This document shows, piece after piece, positions 57,060 through 64,000 of a DNA stretch of 64,000 nucleotides. Within the stretch, counting starts at the first letter, position 1. Each line of letters begins with the position of its first letter. The DNA is from Candidatus Thiothrix putei. GTDB lineage: Bacteria; Pseudomonadota; Gammaproteobacteria; Thiotrichales; Thiotrichaceae. The notes under the pieces are model-generated. The model saw only the letters and a program-made list of their open reading frames with translations. It did not search any database and was not told the DNA's origin. The stretch covers positions 2,834,001 to 2,898,000 of the forward strand of contig CP124756.1 of the NCBI GenBank assembly GCA_029972225.1. The letters are read 5' to 3'. The translations under genes were made by a program, and so were the position numbers.

Positions 57060-58194
57060 TACCTTACAGCGTCAAGACCTGAACATTTTTAAAGGTTTGA
57101 AAATTTGTTGTCATCAACTGGGTCAGTTCTTTCTTGTGATCGGTATCCAGCTTGTCGAGACAGTTGGTGATGGCCGCCTTGAAAGCGGGAAACTTATCAT
57201 AGTATTTCGAGTACAAGCATTTTTTCTTGACGAACTTCCACAACCGTTCAATCAGATTGAGGTTGGGTGAATAGGTCGGTAAAAATAATAGTTCAATATT
57301 GAGCCTTTTCGCACAGGCAAACACGGCTTCACAGCGTTGATACTTGGCATTATCCAAGACCAAAGTGATCGGTATTTTGAGTGCTAACGCTGCAATTTTT
57401 TCCAATAATTCACACACGCTGTTAGCGTTGATATAGGAGTCGTTAGTGATCGTGATGAGTTGTAGCGTTATCGCATTGAGTGCGCCCAATACGTTGTAGC
57501 GTTGTCGACCACAGGGGGCTTTGATGAATACGCGGGAAAATGACCACAAAAACCCCAGAAACGGTGCTAACACGAAGTGGGCGGCATCGACAAAAAAAGG
57601 CGCGTTTGCCCTCCTTAGCCTCCTGAATGCGCGGTTTTAGTTCATTTTCCAGGAACTTTTCTTGTGCTTCCACATCAGCTTTGGCGGGTATCATCCCCAC
57701 TTTACGGATGTCCATCCCTATTTTCTTCATAAAGACACGTACCCTGTCCTCACTGCGTTTGATGCCTGTCAGCTCCTCAATCTTAGCGGCTGCCGCCTTG
57801 CTGGTTGCGGGGGGATATTCACGAAAATAGGCTTCAATCTTGTCTTTATATGCCATCAAATCACTCTGTGGTTTATTGAATCGTATTTCTTTAAGAGCTT
57901 CTAAACCGTTAGGTTGTAGGTAGGCGTTTAGGTAGGCAAGCAGCGTGGCTTCTGTAATCCTTTCCAATCGTTTGATTTCCTTATGCGTCAACTGTTGGGA
58001 TTTCAGGTACAGCACGGACATTTTCTTACGGACTCTGGGATGAGGATGGCGCTCCTTCCAGTAGAACAGCTCCGCTATCTCATCCTCAGTGAAAGTGATT
58101 TTTAATGTCATACATTACTCATGGCTGCTTTTGTTACCAGTCATCTAACCATATTTCCCTGATCAAAAAAACTATTTTATGGCACGGACTGGTA
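57060..58194 (-). mobile_element. IS630-family element, copy 3 (inverted)
   Basis: 1135 bp, one base shorter than copies 1 and 2, on the opposite strand. TA at 57058-57059 and 58195-58196. With copy 2 it brackets the TnpB region as inverted repeats. Confidence 0.92.
57064..58111 (-). pseudogene. IS630 transposase copy 3 with altered slip site
   Basis: Frame 1 starts at 58111, frame 2 ends at 57064. At the junction this copy has CC-T7 (reverse of 57592-57600) where the others have CCC-T7. Frame 1 therefore runs past the slip site in the third frame (AFFCRCRPLRVSTV) to 57443. A -1 shift no longer gives the DDE frame; +1 or -2 would be needed. One other change is seen (DIRKVG for DIHKVG). Probably inactive unless helped by the other copies. 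Confidence 0.75.
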
Positions 58195-58338
58195 TATCTT
58201 TTACGGATAAACGGCACTACGCTTTTATAAACCTAACCAAAATGATAAAGCTTGAATAGATTTAAATAGATTTTATGGTAACTGTTTCAAACCCCTCCCT
58301 GCCTTCTTCCAAGACATTTAACCTTCCTGCAAAATAAC

Positions 58339-58356
58339 CGTCATCCCAGTGTCACA
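58339..58356 (+). promoter_or_regulatory. Pho box upstream of olsB
   Basis: CCGTCATCCCAGTGTCAC has two 7-mers close to CTGTCAT/CTGTCAC in the 11-bp register of PhoB sites, one mismatch each. A weak -10 (CATAAG, 58365-58370) follows; TATTAT at 58380-58385 is another option. It lies 44 bp before the start codon. Confidence 0.65.
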
Positions 58357-58399
58357 CACCTTTCATAAGCTGGCGCGATATTATGAAAGGAGTGCAACC

Positions 58400-59209
58400 A
58401 TGACCGCCGCTATTCACCACGAGACACATCAAAACTTACGCCCGCATCTGCCGCAATTGCGCGTAGAACTCGCTGCCACCCCCGCCGATGTGTACGCATC
58501 CCAACGCCTACGCTACGAAATCTTCGCCAAAGAACAAGGCGCACAATTAGAAAGTGCGGCGGAAGGCATCGACCGTGACCATTACGACGACTACTGCCAT
58601 CACCTACTGGTGCGTCGCACGGATAATAATGAAGTGGTTGGTTCCACTCGCATTCTTACCACCGAAAATGCGCGGAAAGCAGGCAGTTTTTACTCCCAAA
58701 ACGAATTCGACCTGCGCGGTCTGTTCCCGCAATTAAAAGGCAATGCGATTGAAATCGGGCGCACCTGCATTCACCCCGACTTCCGCAATGGCGCAGGCAT
58801 CGGCATGTTGTGGTTAGGTTTGGCGCAATTCATGGAAATGCACCGCGTGGATTTTATGTTCGGTTGCGCCAGCATCAGCATGAACGATGGCGGCGCACAA
58901 GCCTCGGCGATTATGCAGGAAGCGCGTGCCAATAACCTCGCCCCCGTGGAAATGCGCGTTAAACCCTTGATGCACTTACTCCCCGCGCAACCCGCAGCCA
59001 AAGTAAATATGCCGCCACTGCTGAAAGCCTACCTGAAACTGGGCGCGTGGGTAGCGGGCGAACCGTGCCTCGACCCTGATTTCAACGTCGCTGATATTTT
59101 CATCCTGCTGGACGTGAACAACCTCAATACCCGTTACCACCGCCATTTTGTACAGGGCAGTTTGCAACGTCGCCCTGTCAGTGACGTGGGTTTATTGCAG
59201 GCTGCATAA
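58400..59209 (+). CDS. olsB: Ornithine N-alpha-acyltransferase, OlsB-like (GNAT fold)
   Basis: 269 residues from ATG 58400, which follows AAGGAG. GNAT-type hemolysin/OlsB family: YASQRLRYEIFAKEQGAQLE, DYCHHLLVRRTDNNEVVGST, AIEIGRTCIHPDFRNGAGIG (CoA/ACP site) and FMFGCASISMNDGG. OlsB makes lyso-ornithine lipid from 3-hydroxyacyl-ACP; ornithine lipids replace phospholipids when phosphate is scarce. The Pho box upstream and the pst genes downstream fit that role. No olsA is in the window. Confidence 0.85.
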   Translation: MTAAIHHETHQNLRPHLPQLRVELAATPADVYASQRLRYEIFAKEQGAQLESAAEGIDRDHYDDYCHHLLVRRTDNNEVVGSTRILTTENARKAGSFYSQNEFDLRGLFPQLKGNAIEIGRTCIHPDFRNGAGIGMLWLGLAQFMEMHRVDFMFGCASISMNDGGAQASAIMQEARANNLAPVEMRVKPLMHLLPAQPAAKVNMPPLLKAYLKLGAWVAGEPCLDPDFNVADIFILLDVNNLNTRYHRHFVQGSLQRRPVSDVGLLQAA

Positions 59210-59222
59210 AACCATTAACTAC

Positions 59223-59256
59223 CTGTAACATTACTGTCATATTGCACGCCTACAAT
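59223..59256 (+). promoter_or_regulatory. Pho box and -10 element of the pst operon
   Basis: CTGTAACATTACTGTCAT (59223-59240) holds two CTGT(C/A)A(T/C) repeats 11 bp apart. TACAAT (59251-59256) follows exactly 10 bp later, the usual layout of PhoB-activated promoters, 50 bp before pstC. Confidence 0.8.
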
Positions 59257-59306
59257 TCGGGGCGCGATCTTTCAACCTGACCGAACAGTCCCCATCAGGA
59301 GTTTTC

Positions 59307-60698
59307 ATGAGTACCTTGGGTATCTTGCTGACGCTAACGGTGTTAGCCGCATTCAGCTATTACATCGGCCGCAAACGCTCTCTTGCACTCGCCACCCCCG
59401 TAAAACGCGGTGGTAATGACCTGCACTCCTTGCCCAGCTATTACGGGTATCTGGTAGTGGTATGGGCGGTTATTCCTGCCCTGCTGGTGTTTACCTTGTG
59501 GTCAACGCTGGAAACACCGCTGTTAACCTCCAATGTTATGTCGCACTTGCCAGCGGAATACCAGAACAAATCGGCGGATGAGCTGAGCCTTACTACCAAC
59601 CGCATCCTCAATTTAGCCAAGGATCCGGCACAACTGGCAAAGGCTGACCCAACACTCAAAACAGCGGCAGAAGAATACCAGCAACTGCAATCCATGAGCC
59701 AAAACATCAAAACCATCTTGGTGCTAGCGCTCGCGATTGCAGGCGTATTCATTGGCTTGCGCCATGTGAAACCCAAAACCCGCGCCCGTAACCAGGTGGA
59801 ACGGGTGGTGCAGTTCATTATGATTGGCTGCGCCTCCATCGCGATTTTGACCACCGTGGGAATTGTGTTCTCGGTATTGATTGAATCCTACCGCTTCTTT
59901 GAGCAAGTGCCAGCGACTGACTTCCTGTTCGGCACACACTGGAGTCCTCAAACGGCACTGCGAGCGGATCAGGCAGGCAGTTCAGGTTCATTCGGGGCGA
60001 TTCCACTGTTTGTGGGTACACTCTTGATTTCCGCGATTGCCTTGCTGATTGCCGTGCCATTAGGTTTGATGTCTGCCATTTACTTATCTGAATATGCCGG
60101 GCCTAAATTGCGAGCTTACGCCAAACCCGCAATGGAAATTCTGGCGGGTATCCCGACCGTGGTTTACGGCTTCTTCGCGGCACTCACGGTTGCGCCGTTT
60201 ATTCGTGAACTGGGCGAGTCCCTTGGCTTAAGCGTGGCATCCGAAAGTGCGCTGGCGGCTGGGGTGGTCATGGGCATTATGATTATTCCGTTTATGTCAT
60301 CGTTATCTGATGACGTTATCAATGCGGTTCCACAAGCCATGCGTGACGGCTCCTACGGCATGGGTGCTACCAAATCGGAAACCATTAAACAAGTTATCCT
60401 GCCTGCGGCATTGCCGGGGATTGTGGGCGCATTCTTGTTAGCCGCTTCACGGGCTATCGGTGAAACCATGATTGTGGTCATGGCAGCAGGTCTAGCAGCT
60501 AATCTAACCATTAACCCCTTGGAAGCCGTCACCACCGTTACCGTGCAAATCGTCACCTTGCTGACAGGCGACCAGGAATTTGACAGCGCCAAAACCTTGG
60601 CGGCATTCGCGCTGGGCTTGAGTCTGTTTATTGTTACTTTGATTCTGAACGTGGTGGCGTTGCATATCGTGCGCAAATACCGCGAACAATACGATTAA
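59307..60698 (+). CDS. pstC: Phosphate ABC transporter permease PstC
   Basis: 463 residues, longer than the ~320 of E. coli PstC because of an N-terminal region with three additional helices and a periplasmic loop (PAEYQNKSADELSLTTNRIL). The BPD permease core has PLGLMSAIYLSEYAGPKLRA and the EAA loop AMRDGSYGMGATKSETIKQV. It forms the inner-membrane channel with PstA. pstS is not upstream; olsB is. Confidence 0.93.
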   Translation: MSTLGILLTLTVLAAFSYYIGRKRSLALATPVKRGGNDLHSLPSYYGYLVVVWAVIPALLVFTLWSTLETPLLTSNVMSHLPAEYQNKSADELSLTTNRILNLAKDPAQLAKADPTLKTAAEEYQQLQSMSQNIKTILVLALAIAGVFIGLRHVKPKTRARNQVERVVQFIMIGCASIAILTTVGIVFSVLIESYRFFEQVPATDFLFGTHWSPQTALRADQAGSSGSFGAIPLFVGTLLISAIALLIAVPLGLMSAIYLSEYAGPKLRAYAKPAMEILAGIPTVVYGFFAALTVAPFIRELGESLGLSVASESALAAGVVMGIMIIPFMSSLSDDVINAVPQAMRDGSYGMGATKSETIKQVILPAALPGIVGAFLLAASRAIGETMIVVMAAGLAANLTINPLEAVTTVTVQIVTLLTGDQEFDSAKTLAAFALGLSLFIVTLILNVVALHIVRKYREQYD

Positions 60699-60713
60699 CC
60701 GGGAGCAACTGTC

Positions 60714-61994
60714 ATGAGTACCACGACTGAACGGGTTAAAGCGACCTTAGGAAAACGCTACGCACGCGAAAAACGCTTTCGCTTCTATGGCCTGGCTTCG
60801 ATTGCCTTGAGTATTTTGTTCCTGGTGATTTTGCTGGCGGATATTATTGGCAAAGGCTACCCCGCGTTCACCAGCACTTACATTAAGTTGGATGTGCAAT
60901 TGGATGCGCAAACCTTGGGTGTTAGCGCCGACTCCACCCCAGAACAATTACGCACCGCCAATTACAATGCGGTGATACAAAACAGCCTGAATACGCTGAT
61001 CCCCGGTGTCACCGAGCGTAAAGAGAAAAAAGCCCTGAAGGATTTAGTCAGTGGCGATGCGCAATATGAGCTGCAACGCCGTGTTATGGATGACCCTGCA
61101 TTGATTGGCACGAATCAATCGGTTTGGGTGTTAGCCGATGACGACATTGACACTTACTATAAGGGCAATATCGACCGTACCCTGCCAGAAGATGATCGCC
61201 GCATCAAAGATTTCCAGTTAACTTGGCTGGATAAATTGGAAGCGGATGGGCGTATCGACAGCAAATTCAACACCATCTTCTTCACCCGTGGCGATTCGCG
61301 TGAACCGGAAGAGGCAGGGATTATGAGTGCCTTGATCGGCTCGTTCTACACCTTGCTGGTCACGCTGGCACTGTCCTTCCCGATTGGGGTAGCGGCGGCG
61401 TTGTATCTGGAAGAGTTTGCGCCGAAAAACAATTTCTGGGTGGATTTGATTGAGGTCAACATTAATAACCTTGCCGCTGTGCCTTCCATCGTGTTTGGTT
61501 TGCTGGGTCTGGCGGTGTTTATCCAGTTGTTTGGTGTGCCACGTTCCGCGCCGTTGGTGGGTGGTTTGGTGCTGACACTCATGACCTTGCCGACGATTAT
61601 TATTGCAGCGCGGGCAGCATTGCGGGCAGTACCACCCTCCATTCGTGAGGGTGCGTTAGGCATTGGTGCATCCAAAACCCAGACCGTGTTCCAGAACGTG
61701 TTGCCACTGGCAATGCCCGGTATCCTCACCGGCACCATCATTGGTATGGCGCAAGCCTTGGGTGAAACCGCCCCTTTGCTCATGATCGGCATGATTGCTT
61801 TTATTATGGATATACCGAGCAGCGTGACCTCACCTTCCACGGTATTGCCCGTGCAAATTTACCTGTGGTCGGACAGCCCGGAACGCGCCTTTACCGAACG
61901 TACTTCAGCCGCGATTATGGTGCTGCTGGCCTTCCTGGTAACGATGAATCTGCTCGCCGTCATACTGCGTAAACGCTTTGAGCGTCGCTGGTGA
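60714..61994 (+). CDS. pstA: Phosphate ABC transporter permease PstA
   Basis: 426 residues. A long periplasmic loop of ~150 residues (DAQTLGVSADSTPEQLRTAN to DSREPEEAGIMSALIG) sits between helix 1 and the permease core, which has PIGVAAALYLEEFAPKNNFW and the EAA loop SIREGALGIGASKTQTVFQN. The extended PstA/PstC pair is typical of some gammaproteobacteria. 15 bp after pstC. Confidence 0.94.
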   Translation: MSTTTERVKATLGKRYAREKRFRFYGLASIALSILFLVILLADIIGKGYPAFTSTYIKLDVQLDAQTLGVSADSTPEQLRTANYNAVIQNSLNTLIPGVTERKEKKALKDLVSGDAQYELQRRVMDDPALIGTNQSVWVLADDDIDTYYKGNIDRTLPEDDRRIKDFQLTWLDKLEADGRIDSKFNTIFFTRGDSREPEEAGIMSALIGSFYTLLVTLALSFPIGVAAALYLEEFAPKNNFWVDLIEVNINNLAAVPSIVFGLLGLAVFIQLFGVPRSAPLVGGLVLTLMTLPTIIIAARAALRAVPPSIREGALGIGASKTQTVFQNVLPLAMPGILTGTIIGMAQALGETAPLLMIGMIAFIMDIPSSVTSPSTVLPVQIYLWSDSPERAFTERTSAAIMVLLAFLVTMNLLAVILRKRFERRW

Positions 61995-62066
61995 TTCCTG
62001 ATCATCACATTGTGTATGACTATTAACCTGAATTCCCTTACCCTTTAGAATGTGAAGGTGAACCCG

Positions 62067-62954
62067 ATGACTGAAGCGACAATTGATATGACAACGACAG
62101 CCTTACCCAAAGCCAATACCGCCACCAGTGGTGGACGTGAAGAATTTGCCCACACCATCAGCGGCACGATTGGCAAGCCGTATCTGGATGGCAAAGACGC
62201 GAAATTTTTCTGCCGTGGCGTGAACGTGTTCTACGCAGGCGAAAAGCAAGCGATTTTCGATGTCAATATGGACATCGGCAAAAACGAAGTGATTGCCATG
62301 ATCGGGCCTTCCGGTTGCGGTAAATCCACGTTTCTGCGCTGCTTAAACCGCATGAATGACACCATCGCAGGCTGCCGCGTCACCGGCGACATCAAGCTCG
62401 ACGGCGAAGACATTCACGACAAGGAACAAGACCCTGTGTTGCTCCGCGCTCGTGTGGGCATGGTATTCCAGAAACCGAACCCGTTCCCCAAATCCATCTA
62501 CGACAACGTGGCGTATGGCCCGCGCCTGCACGGTCTGGCTAACAACCGCGCGGAACTGGATGAGATCGTCGAAAGCAGCCTGACCAAAGCCGGTTTATTC
62601 AAGGAAGTCAAAGACCGTCTGCAAGCACCCGGCACAGGGCTTTCCGGTGGTCAGCAGCAACGCTTGTGCATTGCGCGTACCATCGCCGTCAGCCCGGAAG
62701 TCATCCTGATGGATGAACCGACTTCTGCACTTGATCCGATTGCGACCGCGACTATCGAGGAATTGATTGACGAATTACGCGCAAGCTTTACTATTTGCAT
62801 CGTGACCCACTCAATGCAACAAGCCGCACGGATTTCCCAACGTACCGCTTACTTCCACATGGGTTATCTGGTTGAATTGAACGACACCAAAACAGTCTTC
62901 ACCAACCCACAACACCAATTAACTGAAAACTACATCACAGGCCGCTTCGGCTAA
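62067..62954 (+). CDS. pstB: Phosphate ABC transporter ATP-binding protein PstB
   Basis: 295 residues from ATG 62067, preferred over the GTG at 62052 since GAAGGTGAA lies just upstream. Walker [22 protein letters not shown]-loop [20 protein letters not shown], signature [15 protein letters not shown], Walker [13 protein letters not shown] and H-loop [14 protein letters not shown] are complete. The first 35 residues are a variable extension. Confidence 0.95.
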   Translation: MTEATIDMTTTALPKANTATSGGREEFAHTISGTIGKPYLDGKDAKFFCRGVNVFYAGEKQAIFDVNMDIGKNEVIAMIGPSGCGKSTFLRCLNRMNDTIAGCRVTGDIKLDGEDIHDKEQDPVLLRARVGMVFQKPNPFPKSIYDNVAYGPRLHGLANNRAELDEIVESSLTKAGLFKEVKDRLQAPGTGLSGGQQQRLCIARTIAVSPEVILMDEPTSALDPIATATIEELIDELRASFTICIVTHSMQQAARISQRTAYFHMGYLVELNDTKTVFTNPQHQLTENYITGRFG

Positions 62955-62968
62955 GGCGGCAACGGGGT

Positions 62969-63685
62969 ATGAATGACATGAACACTACACAACACACGTC
63001 CCAGCAGTACAACCACGAGCTGGAAGAAGCCCGCAGCAAACTGATGACAATGGGCGGCTTGGTTGAAAGCCAAGTCACTAACGCCATCAAAGCGTTATTG
63101 GAACGCGACAGTGCCTTGGGCGAAAAGGTTGCGTATTCCGACCATGAAATCAACGCAATGGAAATCACCCTCGACGAACATTGCGCGGAAATCATTGCGC
63201 GTCGCCAGCCAGCAGCCAGCGATTTGCGTTTGCTGATCACCATTATCAAAGTTATTACCGATCTGGAACGCATTGGTGACGAAGCCGAAAAAGTCGGGCG
63301 TTACGCGGTGGAAATGGCGGAAACCCCGACTTACTGTGACTTGCACAATTCCCTGCGTCACTTGGGCGAACACGTCAAAGCCATGTTGAGCGACACGTTG
63401 GACGCGCTGGCACGTTTGGACGTTGCCCAAGCTATGCAAGTAGTGAAAAACGACCAGCAAGTGGATGACGAATTTGATTCCATTACCCGCCAGCTCTACA
63501 CCCGTATGCTGGAAGACCCGCGCAATATCAAAGACAGCCTGAATGTCACCTGGTGTGCGCGGTCATTGGAACGGGTCGGCGATCACTGCAAAAACATTTG
63601 CGAATACGTGATTTATTTGGTGAAAGGCAAGGATGTGCGCCACACCAATTTAGAAAGCATCCGCGAGACGCTGTTGGGTGAGTAA
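62969..63685 (+). CDS. phoU: Phosphate signalling protein PhoU
   Basis: 238 residues, two three-helix PhoU domains with the metal-binding E/DxxxD motifs: DLRLLITIIKVITDLERIGD and WCARSLERVGDHCKNICEYV. It links PstB transport state to PhoR/PhoB control. 14 bp after pstB; its stop overlaps the phoB start region. Confidence 0.95.
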   Translation: MNDMNTTQHTSQQYNHELEEARSKLMTMGGLVESQVTNAIKALLERDSALGEKVAYSDHEINAMEITLDEHCAEIIARRQPAASDLRLLITIIKVITDLERIGDEAEKVGRYAVEMAETPTYCDLHNSLRHLGEHVKAMLSDTLDALARLDVAQAMQVVKNDQQVDDEFDSITRQLYTRMLEDPRNIKDSLNVTWCARSLERVGDHCKNICEYVIYLVKGKDVRHTNLESIRETLLGE

Positions 63686-64000
63686 AAAGCGCATTCTGTG
63701 CATTGAGGATGAAGCGGCGATTCGTTCCATGATTCGTTTTTCATTGGAACGCGAAGGCTATCAGGTGATGGAAGCCGCTGATGCACGGGCGGCGCGGGAT
63801 GTGGCAGCAGACCAGTTACCCGACTTAATGTTGGTGGACTGGATGCTGCCGGATCTTTCCGGCCCCGAACTCATCCGGCGGTTTCGCAGCGACCCGCTGA
63901 CCCGCGATATTCCAATTATCATGCTCACTGCCAAAAGCGAAGAGGATGACATGATTCACGGGCTGGATGCGGGTGCGGATGATTACCTGATCAAACCTGT
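63678..64000 (+). CDS. phoB: Phosphate regulon response regulator PhoB, N-terminal part
   Basis: 107 codons of the receiver domain before the right edge. It starts at GTG 63678, overlapping phoU by 8 bp: MSKKRILCIEDEAAIRSMIR, phosphoacceptor Asp in MLVDWMLPDLSGPELIRRF, Thr in IIMLTAKSEEDDMIHG and Lys in DDYLIKP. The DNA-binding half lies outside. The receiver alone matches the OmpR/PhoB family; the name rests on its position after phoU. Confidence 0.85.
   Translation, partial: MSKKRILCIEDEAAIRSMIRFSLEREGYQVMEAADARAARDVAADQLPDLMLVDWMLPDLSGPELIRRFRSDPLTRDIPIIMLTAKSEEDDMIHGLDAGADDYLIKP

Overview
The window is gammaproteobacterial chromosome. Gene content and synteny (petABC next to sspA, coaBC-dut-algC-argB, a PVWY-type cytochrome b, an ssrA tag beginning with resume codon GCA and ending LAA) fit that class. 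A filamentous sulfur oxidiser of the Thiothrix/Thiotrichales type is my best guess, but this is inference and no rRNA is present to confirm it. Core housekeeping genes alternate with heavily IS-damaged accessory segments.

Layout. 0-5.2 kb: sspA (partial), the cytochrome bc1 operon petABC, a NIF3-family gene and hisC, all on the minus strand. 5.2-12.5 kb: an accessory island. It holds a broken yheT-type hydrolase joined to a decayed integrase-domain gene that is split by an ISAzo13-family element, then a glyoxalase fragment, a MazEF/ChpBS-type and a HicAB toxin-antitoxin pair, an IS630 element, and a tyrosine integrase sitting at the 3' end of ssrA (tmRNA). 13-32.9 kb: mostly core genes. These are a c-type cytochrome lipoprotein, mnmC, dbpA, a YajR-like MFS gene, ssb, radC, coaBC-dut-algC-DUF3144-argB, a SPOR lipoprotein, thiL, nagZ, a spermidine-synthase-like gene and oppA. 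A candidate structured RNA follows ssb.

33.4-47.5 kb: a wrecked defence island. A promoter, a 34-codon leader ORF, an AlbA_2/Schlafen-type regulator, brxA, brxB, brxC and the first ~690 codons of pglX form a BREX type 1 operon whose 3' half (end of pglX, pglZ, brxL) is gone. The break lies at a nest of insertion sequences: two inverted 1382-bp IS copies (called ISA here), a Tn5-like IS4 element inside one copy, and an IS5/ISL2-type remnant between them. The same nest removed the 5' end of a CPBP-protease gene on its far side. Between brxC and pglX sits a DUF559 endonuclease gene bounded by GC-rich inverted repeats, plus a 158-bp internally deleted derivative of the same unit. This looks like a small mobile cassette and is the most novel-looking object in the window.

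47.5-53.3 kb: a six-gene mrp Na+/H+ antiporter operon with fused mrpAB. 53.4-58.2 kb: a second IS nest, with two inverted copies of the same IS630 element flanking a TnpB gene whose left end is split by a second IS630-type element. 58.3-64 kb: a phosphate-starvation cluster, with two Pho boxes visible, one before olsB (ornithine lipid synthesis) and one before pstCAB-phoU-phoB. phoB runs off the window and pstS is absent.
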